Positions 15,977-25,143 are shown, counted from the stretch's first letter. The stretch is DNA of 64,000 nt from Pseudomonas tensinigenes (GCF_014268445.2 NZ_CP077089.1:4023501-4087500); one strand, 5' to 3'. Translations and numbers: made by a program. The notes: generated by a model from the sequence alone, not told the origin.

Positions 15977-17233
15977 GTGGCCGCTGACCTCGATCGCCGC
16001 AATAACCTGTCACTGGACAGCCTGAATTTTTTCCTCGCTGACGTGCGCGACGGTCTCGGCCCCTATCTGGCCATTTACCTGTTGGCGGTGCATCACTGGG
16101 AGCCGGCCAGCATTGGTCTGGTCATGACCATTGCCGGGGTCGCCGCGTTGATCACCCAGACACCGGCCGGCGCCTGGGTCGACAACAGCCGGCGCAAACG
16201 AGCGTTGATTGCGATCGCCGCGCTGCTGGTGACCGGCAGTTGCCTGCTGCTGCCGTTCGTGACGTCCTTCACCTGGGTGGCGTTGACGCAAACCCTGAGT
16301 GCGATGGCCGCCTCGATATTCGCCCCGGCCATTTGCGCAATCACCTTGGGCATGACCGGGCCGCGAGCGTTTACGCGCCGAACCGGGCGCAACGAAACCT
16401 TCAACCATGCCGGCAATGCCTGCGCCGCCCTCCTCGCCGGTGTGTTCGCGTATCTGTTCGGCCCGGTGGCGGTGTTCTACCTGATGGCGGCCATGGCGCT
16501 GGCCAGTGTCATTGCCATCGCCTGCGTTTCGCCAGCAGCCATCGACCATGATCTGGCCCGTGGACTGGATCCGGCGGACGCCGGGCATCGCCAGCCTTCC
16601 GGGTTATCCGTGCTGCTGGGCAACCGGTCGCTGTTGCTGTTCGCCATTTGCTGTGCGCTGTTCCACCTCGCCAACGCGGCGATGTTGCCGCTGGTGAGTC
16701 AAAAACTTGCGCAAGCCAATTTGCAGATGGCCACCCCGCTGACCTCGGCCTGCATCGTCGCCGCGCAACTGGTGATGGTGCCGGCGGCATTACTGGTCGG
16801 GGCCAAAGCCGATGTGTGGGGACGCAAACCGCTGCTGCTGGCCGGTTTTCTGATCCTGCCATTGCGCGGTGTGCTCTATACGCTGTCGGACGATGCTTAC
16901 TGGCTGGTCGCGGTGCAGCTGCTCGACGGCGTCGGCGCCGGTCTGTTCGGTGCATTGTTTCCGATCATGGTCAAAGACCTCACTCAAGGCACCGGCCACT
17001 TCAACGTCAGCCTCGGCGCACTGACCACGGCCTTCGGACTCGGCGCGGCGTTGAGCAACGGTCTCGCCGGGTTCGTTGTGCAAGAGGCCGGTTACAGCGC
17101 GGCGTTTCTGACCCTGGCCGGTATTGCGGCGGTGGCGGTTGTGCTGCTTGGGATCGGGGTTCCGGAAACCCAGCGCAGCGGTCGTCAGGCTGAAAGCGGA
17201 TTGGTCGAGGCCAGCACTGAATCCTCTGCGTAA
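15977..17233 (+). CDS. MFS transporter
   Basis: A 418-aa inner-membrane transporter of the major facilitator superfamily. About twelve hydrophobic helices are visible, with the loop-2/3 region GAWVDNSRRKRALIAIAALL and the equivalent loop 8/9 GAKADVWGRKPLLLAGF, both typical of MFS drug or small-molecule efflux carriers. The start is GTG at 15977 without a clear ribosome-binding site; no in-frame ATG lies nearby. The 265-bp gap to the divergent cyclase must hold both promoters. The substrate cannot be deduced. Confidence 0.87.
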   Translation: MAADLDRRNNLSLDSLNFFLADVRDGLGPYLAIYLLAVHHWEPASIGLVMTIAGVAALITQTPAGAWVDNSRRKRALIAIAALLVTGSCLLLPFVTSFTWVALTQTLSAMAASIFAPAICAITLGMTGPRAFTRRTGRNETFNHAGNACAALLAGVFAYLFGPVAVFYLMAAMALASVIAIACVSPAAIDHDLARGLDPADAGHRQPSGLSVLLGNRSLLLFAICCALFHLANAAMLPLVSQKLAQANLQMATPLTSACIVAAQLVMVPAALLVGAKADVWGRKPLLLAGFLILPLRGVLYTLSDDAYWLVAVQLLDGVGAGLFGALFPIMVKDLTQGTGHFNVSLGALTTAFGLGAALSNGLAGFVVQEAGYSAAFLTLAGIAAVAVVLLGIGVPETQRSGRQAESGLVEASTESSA

Positions 17234-17413
17234 TCCATATCCCTTCCCAGCCCTCTCATTGCCGCCATCTCGTGTCTGCGCGGCGTTGAAAATCCAGATT
17301 CAGTGGATCAGGCAAGCAATCCAGAGGAATGCACTTCGGCGCTGAGGCGCTGATCGAGAGAATGTTCGGGCACAGGCTCAGACGAATAAACCCTCAATCG
17401 CAAGGACATTCCA

Positions 17414-18436
17414 GTGAAAGGTTTTTGCTTGGCCTTCGGGCTGCTCTTCAGTACTTTTTCAGCCATGGGAGCCGATATGTCGAACGGCGCAGACAACTTC
17501 TACACCAGCGATAAAGTGACCGTGGAAAAGGTCACCTTCAAGAACCAGTACGGGATGAAGGTCGCAGGCAATCTGTTCAGCCTGAAGAACCTTGACCCGC
17601 AGTCCAAAAATGCCGCGATCATCGTCGGCCACCCGATGGGCGCGGTGAAAGAGCAAAGCGCCAATCTCTACGCGACCAAAATGGCCGAACAAGGCTTCGT
17701 CACGCTGTCGTTCGACTTGTCCTTCTGGGGCGAGAGCGAGGGCCTGCCACGCCAGTCGGTTGCACCGGACATTTATGCCGAAGACTTCAGCGCAGCGGTG
17801 GACTTTCTCGGCACTCGCCCACTGGTCGATCGCGAGCGTATCGGCGTGATCGGTATTTGCGGCAGTGGCAGCTTCGCCATCAGTGCCGCCAAGATCGACC
17901 CACGTTTGAAGGCGATTGCCACCGTCAGCATGTACGACATGGGCGCCGCCAACCGTAACGGCCTCAAGCATTCGCTCACGCTAGCGCAACGCCAATCCAT
18001 CATTGAACAGGCGGCGCAGCAGCGTAACGCGCAGTTCTGGGGCGGCCCGATCCGCTACACCGGCGGCACACCGCTCAAACTCACCGGCAACGCCGTGGGT
18101 GACGAGTTCTACGATTTCTACCGCACACCGCGTGGTCAGGTCACGCCGGCCGGCGCTTCGCCGCAGACCACCACCATGCCGACGCTGATCAGCAATGTGA
18201 AGTTCATGAACTTCTACCCGTTCAATGACATCGAGAGCATCTCCCCGCGCCCGCTGCTGTTCATTGCCGGCGCTCAGGCGCACTCCCGCGAATTCAGTGA
18301 AGACGCTTACCAGCGCGCGGCCGAGCCCAAAGAGCTGCTGATCATTCCAGGGGCCGGCCATGTCGACTTGTACGACCGGGTCAACCTGATTCCCTTCGCC
18401 AAATTGACCGAGTTCTTCAGCCATAACCTGAAGTAA
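17414..18436 (+). CDS. Secreted alpha/beta hydrolase (dienelactone-hydrolase-like)
   Basis: A 340-aa alpha/beta-hydrolase with a signal peptide (MKGFCLAFGLLFSTFSAMGA), so probably periplasmic. The nucleophile elbow is IGICGSGSFA with Cys149 where most esterases have serine, as in dienelactone hydrolases. The oxyanion region VGHPMGAVKEQ, the acidic residue region LLFIAGAQAHS and the final histidine in PGAGHVDLYD complete the fold. The start is GTG 17414, with AAGGA about 7 bases upstream; it gives a well-formed signal peptide. The substrate is unknown. A strong terminator shared with the convergent ycaC gene follows. Confidence 0.85.
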   Translation: MKGFCLAFGLLFSTFSAMGADMSNGADNFYTSDKVTVEKVTFKNQYGMKVAGNLFSLKNLDPQSKNAAIIVGHPMGAVKEQSANLYATKMAEQGFVTLSFDLSFWGESEGLPRQSVAPDIYAEDFSAAVDFLGTRPLVDRERIGVIGICGSGSFAISAAKIDPRLKAIATVSMYDMGAANRNGLKHSLTLAQRQSIIEQAAQQRNAQFWGGPIRYTGGTPLKLTGNAVGDEFYDFYRTPRGQVTPAGASPQTTTMPTLISNVKFMNFYPFNDIESISPRPLLFIAGAQAHSREFSEDAYQRAAEPKELLIIPGAGHVDLYDRVNLIPFAKLTEFFSHNLK

Positions 18437-18474
18437 CGCCATCGCAACGCTGCCAGCGCTTTAAAGCGCAGACA

Positions 18475-18509
18475 CGACAAAAGCCTGCTTTGAGGGCAGG
18501 CTTTTGTCG
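18475..18509. terminator. Bidirectional rho-independent terminator
   Basis: A 14-bp perfect stem CGACAAAAGCCTGC / GCAGGCTTTTGTCG with a 7-base loop, including A- and T-runs on the two sides. It sits between the convergent hydrolase and ycaC genes and can serve both. Confidence 0.9.
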
Positions 18510-18521
18510 GGTCGCGTTCGC

Positions 18522-19154
18522 TTACTTTTGCTGAGCTGTGAGCGCCGAGTAGCTGTTCATCAGGTTGCGGTAGTTAGGGATCCGCTGCGACAGCAGGTTG
18601 CCCAGACCTTCAATGTCGTTGCGCCAGTCGCGGTGCAACTCACACGCCACCGAGAACCAGTTCATCATCTGTGCGCCAGCCTGCGTCATGCGGCTCCAGG
18701 CGGCTTGTTGCACGGTGGTGTTGAAGGTGCCAGACGCGTCGGTGACCACAAACACATCAAACCCCTCTGCCAGCGCCGACAAGGTCGGGAACGCTACGCA
18801 GACATCCGTCACCACGCCGGCAATGATGATCTGCTTACGGCCGGTAGCTTTGATCGCTTTGACGAAATCTTCATTGTCCCAAGCGTTGATCTGGCCTGGG
18901 CGAGCGATATACGGCGCGTCCGGGAACATCTCTTTCAGCTCTGGCACCAGCGGGCCATTCGGGCCTTGTTCAAAACTGGTGGTGAGGATGGTCGGCAGTT
19001 CGAAAAACTTGGCCAGATCAGCCAGGGCCAGCACGTTGTTCTTGAATTCGTTTGGAGAGAAGTCCTGCACCAGCGAAATCAGGCCGGTCTGGTGGTCGAC
19101 CAGCAGCACGATGGCGTCGTCTTTGTTGAGGCGGTTGTAGGTTGGAGTGGTCAT
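18522..19154 (-). CDS. ycaC: YcaC-type isochorismatase-family hydrolase
   Basis: A 210-aa cysteine hydrolase very close to E. coli and P. aeruginosa YcaC (bacterial homologues form octameric rings). Conserved blocks are AIVLLVDHQTGLISLV (catalytic Asp20), LPTILTTSFEQGPNGPLVPE, APYIARPGQINAWDNEDF, and GVVTDVCVAFP with nucleophile Cys119. The C-terminal FSVACELHRDWRNDIEGL is diagnostic for YcaC. The physiological substrate is unknown; hydrolysis of an amide or of an isochorismate-like compound is family inference. It is divergently placed from a diguanylate cyclase across 205 bp. Confidence 0.93.
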   Translation of the reverse strand: MTTPTYNRLNKDDAIVLLVDHQTGLISLVQDFSPNEFKNNVLALADLAKFFELPTILTTSFEQGPNGPLVPELKEMFPDAPYIARPGQINAWDNEDFVKAIKATGRKQIIIAGVVTDVCVAFPTLSALAEGFDVFVVTDASGTFNTTVQQAAWSRMTQAGAQMMNWFSVACELHRDWRNDIEGLGNLLSQRIPNYRNLMNSYSALTAQQK

Positions 19155-19365
19155 GGTCTGCTTCCCTTTTGAGTTTTAGAATTTGTTGTTGCGTTCAAGT
19201 TGGGTACAGATTACTGACCCACAAGGACGGGATAAATCGGCTGAAAAGCGTTTCACCGTCCACTCAAACAGGACAATTCAACGATAGCGCACCCTCCTTT
19301 CCGAACTTCTCGGCAATCCTTGTCATACTGTTGCGATGCATTACGTATGAAAAAAGGAGATGTTC

Positions 19366-20952
19366 ATGCTCGGACGCCGCCCGCCAGAGCCGAACACCGA
19401 AGACCCAAGCAGAGCCGCCTCTGCCCGTAACGCCTTGCGCGCTGGCTCGACATTCCGCCTTACGGTCAGCTTTATGCTGGTGGTGGTACTGGCCTTTCTG
19501 ACGGTCGAGAGCTGGCGCACCTGGCGCGACTATCGCGCTGCATTCGCCTCCGCGCGCGATTCGGTGACCAACCTGGCCCGCGCCACTGCACAGCATGCCG
19601 AAGACACCATTCGGCAAATGGATGTGCTGACCGCCGCCCTGAGTGAGCGGATCGAAGGCGATGGACTGCAGAACCTCGACGTGCCGCGGATCCACAAACT
19701 GCTGGTGCAGCAATCGAAAATCATGCCGCAGTTGCATGGCTTGTTCATCTACGGCGCGGATGGGCAGTGGATCGTTACCGACAAGGAGGTCACGCCCGAG
19801 ACCGCCAACAATGCCGATCGCGATTACTTTCAATATCACCGCAGCCATGATGATCGGCAGGTGCGCATCGGTGATGTGGTGGAAAGCCGATCGACCCATG
19901 ACCTGATCATTCCCGTCTCCCGCCGCCTGAACAATCCCGATGGCTCGTTCGCCGGGGTGCTGCTGGGCACGGTCAAGGTCAGCTACTTTGTCGACTATTA
20001 CGGCGACTTCAGGATCGATGACAAAGGCGCACTGGTGCTGGCCAGACGCGACGGCACCATCCTCGTGCGCCGGCCGTTCATCGCCTCGGTGATCGGCAAA
20101 AGCCTGGCCAACAGCGAGATCTTCAAGGTCTACCTGCCCAACGCCAACGCCGGTATTGCGCAAGTCCGCGCGGTGGTCGACGACACTGAGCGGTTGTATG
20201 GCTATCGCGCGCTCACCACCTATCCGCTGGTGGTCGAGGCCGGGCTTTCACGGGACTCGATCATCGAACCGTGGCAGCAGGATTTGCTGAAAAACGGCTT
20301 CGTGCTGGTGTTTCTGATTTTGGTGCTCAGCGGTTTCGGCCTGGTCGTGCTGCACCAGTTGCGCCAGCGCATGGCCATGGAGCGGGAAATTCGCTACGCG
20401 CACCAGACCATGCGTGACATGGCGCTGACCGACAGCCTGACCGGACTGGGCAACCGCCGACGCCTGGACAACGCGCTGATGGACGAAATCCGCCTGGCGC
20501 GGCGACAGGGTTCCGCGCTGTCATTGATCATGCTCGATGTCGACCACTTCAAACGCTACAACGACCAGTATGGCCATGCGGCGGGCGATGATTGCCTGAG
20601 CGCTGTCGGGCAGGCGATCCAGCAAGCGGTCAAACGACCGAGCGACCTGGCGGTGCGCTACGGCGGCGAAGAATTCACCGTGCTGTTGCCCAACACCGAC
20701 AATGCCGGCGCCATTCAGGTTACCGAAGACATACTGCAGGCCATCCGCGCACTGAAACTGGAGCACGCCGGGCATCCATTGGGCTATGTCACCGCCAGCG
20801 CCGGGATTACCACTTGGCATCCAGTCGATGACACGGTAACCCCGGCGACCCTGTTGAAAGCAGCCGATACCTGCCTGTATCAAGCCAAGCAACAGGGCCG
20901 TAATCGCTGGTGCTCACAGGGCAAACAACCCGACATCGCGGTTATGAGCTAA
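19366..20952 (+). CDS. Membrane diguanylate cyclase with periplasmic sensor (dCache-GGDEF), second copy
   Basis: A 528-aa cyclic-di-GMP synthase. A transmembrane helix at about 28-48 (FMLVVVLAFLTVESW) and another at about 305-325 (FVLVFLILVLSGFGLVVLH) enclose a Cache-like periplasmic domain. The cytoplasmic GGDEF domain has ALTDSLTGLGNRRRLDN and the active site VRYGGEEFTVLL, with an I-site RPSD five residues upstream. Two ATGs compete: 19360 abuts the AAGGAG sequence, whereas 19366 has it at normal spacing, so 19366 is used. Architecture is the same as the cyclase at 14164-15711, suggesting related paralogues with different sensor domains. Confidence 0.91.
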   Translation: MLGRRPPEPNTEDPSRAASARNALRAGSTFRLTVSFMLVVVLAFLTVESWRTWRDYRAAFASARDSVTNLARATAQHAEDTIRQMDVLTAALSERIEGDGLQNLDVPRIHKLLVQQSKIMPQLHGLFIYGADGQWIVTDKEVTPETANNADRDYFQYHRSHDDRQVRIGDVVESRSTHDLIIPVSRRLNNPDGSFAGVLLGTVKVSYFVDYYGDFRIDDKGALVLARRDGTILVRRPFIASVIGKSLANSEIFKVYLPNANAGIAQVRAVVDDTERLYGYRALTTYPLVVEAGLSRDSIIEPWQQDLLKNGFVLVFLILVLSGFGLVVLHQLRQRMAMEREIRYAHQTMRDMALTDSLTGLGNRRRLDNALMDEIRLARRQGSALSLIMLDVDHFKRYNDQYGHAAGDDCLSAVGQAIQQAVKRPSDLAVRYGGEEFTVLLPNTDNAGAIQVTEDILQAIRALKLEHAGHPLGYVTASAGITTWHPVDDTVTPATLLKAADTCLYQAKQQGRNRWCSQGKQPDIAVMS

Positions 20953-21087
20953 TAACACCTTCATTAAACCGTCGCTCAAACGTTGTACTAGGATAGGATC
21001 CAAGTCTGCGGTATTTCGTCGACCAAGGAGATCGTCGACAGTGCTGCAGACGTTTTTGAATTAACGCTTCTCAGGGATGACACGCAT

Positions 21088-21834
21088 ATGAACTCACACT
21101 TGTTCCCCCAAATCGGCAAGGTCATTGCCAGCACCGGCAGCCGGCACTTTTCGCGCATGCTGCATGACCTGATCCTGACGCAACTGGCGGTAGACGCCAC
21201 GCACATCCGGCAGATGCGTGTCGAACCGGTGGGCCGCGCGTCGAGCCGCAGCGAGCCTGAGCCGCTGAAAGAGCCGGCCCTGCTCGCCGAAACGGTATTT
21301 TCCGAACACAGTGCGGCGGCCCACCATTTACAGAATCCGCCGGCCGCGACCAGCGCGGACGCCTCGCAACTGCACCTGACCCGGCGCAAGGACGGCTACC
21401 GCTACGTGATTTCGGTGTATCGCAACGACGAGTCGCAGCGCTTTTCCGCGCAGGAACGCAGCCTGTTGCAGGACATCTCCCCGGTGCTGCTGCCGATGGT
21501 GGAAAAACACATCAACGCCCTGCAACCGGCCAACCCTGATCCACAAAGCCCACCCGAGTCAGCCGAAGGCAACGGCCTGGAAACCTTGCGCCTGCGCTTT
21601 GACGAGCGTCTGGAGCAACTGGGGCTGAGCCTGTCGAACCGCGAAACCGAAGTGTGTGTCGGCCTGCTCGCCGGGCGCACGGCGCCGGAATTGGCCGAGC
21701 AGTTGGCGCTGAAGGTCAACACCGTGGAGAGCTATCTGAAACGGGCGGCGATCAAGTTGGGGATCAGCGGGCGGCATTCGTTGATGCGCTGGATGTATTC
21801 GCCGTTGGAGGCGTTGGCGTCGAGTGCGGCTTGA
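21088..21834 (+). CDS. LuxR-family transcriptional regulator (C-terminal HTH)
   Basis: A 248-aa regulator. The C-terminal 65 residues form a LuxR/FixJ-type helix-turn-helix: LSNRETEVCVGLLAGRTAPE, LALKVNTVESYLKRAAIKLG and the following ISGRHSLMRW. The N-terminal about 150 residues show no receiver aspartate pattern or autoinducer-binding motif that I recognise, so the signal is unknown. AGGGA precedes the ATG at good distance. It stands alone: 135 bp after the cyclase and followed by a ~200-bp repeat. It lies about 42 kb from the NRPS start, and nothing links it to the lipopeptide genes. Confidence 0.85.
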   Translation: MNSHLFPQIGKVIASTGSRHFSRMLHDLILTQLAVDATHIRQMRVEPVGRASSRSEPEPLKEPALLAETVFSEHSAAAHHLQNPPAATSADASQLHLTRRKDGYRYVISVYRNDESQRFSAQERSLLQDISPVLLPMVEKHINALQPANPDPQSPPESAEGNGLETLRLRFDERLEQLGLSLSNRETEVCVGLLAGRTAPELAEQLALKVNTVESYLKRAAIKLGISGRHSLMRWMYSPLEALASSAA

Positions 21835-21884
21835 TACGCAGGGATTGCGACGCCTTCGGTATTTGGGTGGGTCAGTTGGATCTA

Positions 21885-22085
21885 CCCCCTCACCCCAGCC
21901 CTCTCCCCCAAGGGGGCGAGGGGGAAAGGGAGCCGATCTCGATTGAATTCAAAACTGAGTTCGACTTTTGAGCCGAACTTTGTGCTGTTCAAACCCTGAG
22001 TTCGACGCGATATTTCAGGTCGGCGTAGCTCGAAAGAACACCTCGGTCAGTCCCCTCTCCCCCTGGGAGAGGGTTAGGGTGAGGG
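21885..22085. repeat. ~200-bp repeat with inverted ends, copy 1
   Basis: Begins CCCTCACCCCAGCCCTCTCC and ends GGGAGAGGGTTAGGGTGAGG, which are near-perfect inverted ends. The interior contains two direct copies of CTGAGTTCGAC. A second copy in the same orientation lies at 22974-23176. The form is that of a small non-autonomous mobile or REPIN-like element. Its right end overlaps the tail of the interrupted DUF6124-type gene. Confidence 0.88.
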
Positions 22086-22550
22086 CACTCCCGCGACGTC
22101 CTCCAATGCCTGATTCACCGCCAATTCCCCCAACATCACCACTTGCGCAATACCCAGCAAGGTCTAGCGATGCGGCCCCTCCAGCATCCCGGCAAAATCA
22201 CACAACATGACCGAGGCCGAGGCCAGCGATTCACAGGCGTTTGCCAGCAGGGATTCGGTATCGGTTTGCGGGTTGACCCGGAACATAGCGTTGGGCGTAT
22301 AGGGCGTGGCCATGTCACTGGCCGATGACAACGATTCGTAGGCTTCAACGAGCAGGGTTTCGTCGTCGATGGTGGGGTCGATCAGGTAGATCTTGCCGGT
22401 TTTGCGGGTGGGTTTTGAGGTTTTGAGCGCGGAAGGGTTGAGGTAGAAATTGATCGCCCGTTCTGTGGCCTCTTTGATGTTTTGAGGTTCGAGTGCGGCG
22501 TCGTAGGGGATTGGATCGGTATCTGGTGGGTTGGGTGTGGCTTTGAACAT
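22074..22550 (-). pseudogene. DUF6124/DUF3077-type protein, interrupted by an amber codon
   Basis: The frame from ATG 22550 (MFKATPNPPDTDPI) runs 128 codons to TAG at 22164-22166, just after MLEGPHR. The frame stays open for 29 more codons (TLLGIAQVVMLGELAVNQAL..., stop at 22074-22076), and that stretch is the usual C-terminus of this Pseudomonas family, so the amber codon is probably a recent disabling mutation. The protein has an internal duplication: DDETLLVEAYESLSSAS and DTESLLANACESLASAS. Function of the family is unknown. The final codons lie in repeat copy 1. A truncated 128-aa protein could still be made. Confidence 0.72.
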
Positions 22551-22973
22551 AGATAAAGTCTCGTATCGAAATTAACCGGAGCCATCACTTTCGCTACCAA
22601 ACGAAGGTGGCGGCCATGCGCGGGTTGGTAGACCGGTCGATACGGAAACCCGGCGCTCATGAATGAGCCCCACGCATGTCCACCATATAAAACGCAGCCG
22701 CAAAAAAGAGACTGCATAAGGTGGCGCCATACGGCGGTACCGAAGCGGGCTACCAAACCCGATCACTGATTTGCAGTGACAGGCAAACGATATATCCCGA
22801 CCCATAGCCGCGTAAGCCGGCGGATTCTGGCGTACGCGTAGGTAACGACGCAAGGTGTTGTAGGCGGCATGACGTAACGGGTCGTGTAATTTAAACGGGC
22901 AATCGGCGTTGTGTTTATTGATGGAAAAACTGGATGGTGGTGGTTTCAGGTTTTGCGGTGTGTCAGTAGGATT
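22551..22973 (-). other. Long leader region upstream of the DUF6124-type gene; candidate structured RNA
   Basis: No convincing gene occupies these 423 bp. Read on the minus strand it contains a hairpin TCACTG-CAAAT-CAGTGA (22763-22779), a palindrome GCTCATTCATGAGC and two copies of GTTTGGTAGC in similar surroundings. Frames stay open for about 100 codons without an obvious start or ribosome-binding site. I infer an RNA leader or decayed gene; no known RNA family is recognised. Confidence 0.35.
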
Positions 22974-23176
22974 CCCCCCTCACCCCAGCCCTCTCCCCCA
23001 AGGGGGCGAGGGGGAAAGGGGGCCGATCTTGGTTGGGTTCGAGCCTGAGTTTGGCTTGGGAGTCGATCTTTGTGCTGTTCAAAACCTGAGTTCGACTCGG
23101 TAGTTCACGTCGGTGCATCTTCAGCAAACACCACGGTCAGTCCCCTCTCCCTCCGGGAGAGGGCTAGGGTGAGGGG
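22974..23176. repeat. ~200-bp repeat with inverted ends, copy 2
   Basis: Same ends and layout as the copy at 21885-22085, in the same orientation, with scattered base differences inside. It begins 6 bp beyond the macB stop and may act as a transcription end for the NRPS/macAB region. Confidence 0.88.
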
Positions 23177-23182
23177 CCGCTT

Positions 23183-25141
23183 TTAATCCCGCGCCAAAGC
23201 CTCGATCGGATCAAGCCGCGAAGCATTCCGCGCCGGCACAAAGCCAAACACAATCCCGATCAACGTCGAGCACACCACCGCCGTCAGCACCGACGCCAGC
23301 GAAAACACCATCTCCCACTCTTTGATAAACACCGAAAACAAATGCCCGATGGCATACGACAGGGAAATCCCGATCGCCCCGCCCAACAGGCACACCATCA
23401 CCGCCTCCACCAAAAACTGCTGACGAATGTCCGACTGCCGCGCGCCCACCGCCATGCGAATACCGATTTCCCGCGTACGCTCGGTCACCGACACCAGCAT
23501 GATGTTCATCACCCCGATACCGCCGACCACCAGGGAAATCACCGCAATCAGCGACAGCAGCAACGCCAGTGAGCGGCTGGTTTTCTGCACGGTCTGCAAG
23601 ACGCTGTCGAGGTTGTTGGTGAAGAAATCCTTGGTGCCGTGGCGTTGCAGCAACAGTTGAGTAACGTGCTCTTCCACGACTTTGCTCGGCTGGCCGTCCT
23701 TCATGCGCACGCTGATGCTGTCCAGATAACGCTGACCCAATACCCGCCCGGCCGCCGTTTCATAAGGCACCCAGACATTCAGGGTCTTGCCCGAGGCGAA
23801 CAGGCTTTTATCCTGCGCGGCCACGCCGATCACTGTGCACGGCAGGTTGCCGATCAGGATCACCTGACCCAACGGATCCACGTCTTGCCCGAACAAACGT
23901 TGGCGGGTGTTGTGATCGATGACCACCACCTGCGCCTGGCGCCGTGCATCGTTTTCGTTGAACGGGATGCCCGCGGCCATCTTGATTCCGCGCACTTTGA
24001 AGTACTGGTCGCTGACGCCGTTGACCTGCGCGTCGAGGTCGATATTGCGATAACGCAGCAACAGGCTGCGGCCGATCATCGGCGTGGCGCTGTCGACGTA
24101 ATACAACTGATTCAGCGCGGTGACATCGGCCGGCGTCAGGGTTTCGATGGCGGCGGCACGTTTGTCGCCGTAACTGCTGCCGGGATAGACATCGATGGTA
24201 TTGCTGCCAATGGCGGCGATGTCCTTGAGCACGTAGTTCTTCGCGCCCTCCCCAACTGCGGAAATCGACACCACCGAGGTGATGCCAATGACGATGCCGA
24301 GCATGGTCAGCAAGGTACGCATGCGATGGGAAATCAACGCCACCCAGGCCATGGCGAACGCTTCTTTGAACAAACCGAGACTGGCAACAAGACGTCGAGA
24401 GGCAGTGGCTTTCGGCGTCACCGGTTCATCGCTGAGCAGGTGCGTGGTGTCGCGCTCGTTGGCGCGGTCGCTGAGGATTTCGCCGTCGCTGACTTCAATG
24501 ATGCGCTCGGCGTTGGCCGCGACTTTCGGGTCGTGGGTCACCAGAATCACCGTGTGGCCCGCCGCGTGCAGCTCCAGGAGGATGCGCATCACCTCCTTGC
24601 CGCTGACCGTGTCGAGTGCGCCGGTCGGCTCGTCGGCGAGGATCACCTCGCCGCCATTCATCAACGCCCGGGCGATACTCACCCGCTGCTGCTGACCGCC
24701 GGAGAGCTGGCTCGGCCGATGCGTCAAATGCCCTTCCAGACCCAGTCGCGCCAACAACTCGCGGGCGCGGGCATGGCGCTGAAGCTGCGGCGTACCGGCG
24801 TAAATCGCCGGCATCTCGACGTTGTGCATCGCGCTCAAATGCGGCAGCAAGTGGTAACGCTGGAAGATGAAGCCAAAGTAGTCACGGCGCAGTTCGGCCA
24901 GCGCCTGATTGTCCAGATCGCGGGTTTCCTGGCCGTTGATCCTGTAGCTGCCAGCGGTGGCGTAATCTAGGCAACCGAGGATGTTCATCAGCGTCGATTT
25001 GCCCGAGCCCGAGGCGCCGATGATCGCGACCATTTCCCCGGCATTGATCGTCAGATTGATGTTGTTCAGCGCGAGAAACTCGCGGTCGCCAGCGGTGAAA
25101 CTGCGGGTGATGCCGGTGAGCTGTAGCAGTGGCTCAGTCAT
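23183..25141 (-). CDS. macB: MacB-like ABC transporter (ATPase-permease) for lipopeptide export
   Basis: A 652-aa fused ATP-binding/permease subunit of a tripartite MacA-MacB-OMP pump. Residues 1-230 are the ATPase: Walker A GASGSGKST, signature LSGGQQQRVSIARAL, Walker B VILADEPTGALD and switch VTHD. Transmembrane helix 1 is at about 275-295 (LLTMLGIVIGITSVVSIS); a large periplasmic domain and three helices follow (SLALLLSLIAVISLVVGGIG and the C-terminal part). The ATG at 25141 lies 2 bp after the macA stop, so they are coupled. MacAB homologues directly downstream of NRPS genes export the lipopeptide in related Pseudomonas clusters (arfDE, massetolide and pseudofactin systems). The outer-membrane partner is not in this window. 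Confidence 0.95.
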   Translation of the reverse strand: MTEPLLQLTGITRSFTAGDREFLALNNINLTINAGEMVAIIGASGSGKSTLMNILGCLDYATAGSYRINGQETRDLDNQALAELRRDYFGFIFQRYHLLPHLSAMHNVEMPAIYAGTPQLQRHARARELLARLGLEGHLTHRPSQLSGGQQQRVSIARALMNGGEVILADEPTGALDTVSGKEVMRILLELHAAGHTVILVTHDPKVAANAERIIEVSDGEILSDRANERDTTHLLSDEPVTPKATASRRLVASLGLFKEAFAMAWVALISHRMRTLLTMLGIVIGITSVVSISAVGEGAKNYVLKDIAAIGSNTIDVYPGSSYGDKRAAAIETLTPADVTALNQLYYVDSATPMIGRSLLLRYRNIDLDAQVNGVSDQYFKVRGIKMAAGIPFNENDARRQAQVVVIDHNTRQRLFGQDVDPLGQVILIGNLPCTVIGVAAQDKSLFASGKTLNVWVPYETAAGRVLGQRYLDSISVRMKDGQPSKVVEEHVTQLLLQRHGTKDFFTNNLDSVLQTVQKTSRSLALLLSLIAVISLVVGGIGVMNIMLVSVTERTREIGIRMAVGARQSDIRQQFLVEAVMVCLLGGAIGISLSYAIGHLFSVFIKEWEMVFSLASVLTAVVCSTLIGIVFGFVPARNASRLDPIEALARD

Positions 25142-25143
25142 GC

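Noticed and set aside
22572..22853. A 93-codon minus-strand frame in the DUF6124 leader
   Set aside because: No ATG start or ribosome-binding site, arginine-rich composition typical of out-of-frame sequence. Kept only as part of a possible RNA leader.
22909..23103. A 64-codon frame through repeat copy 2 (PHPSPLPQGGEGE...)
   Set aside because: It is the translation of the repeat itself; the same frame appears in copy 1.
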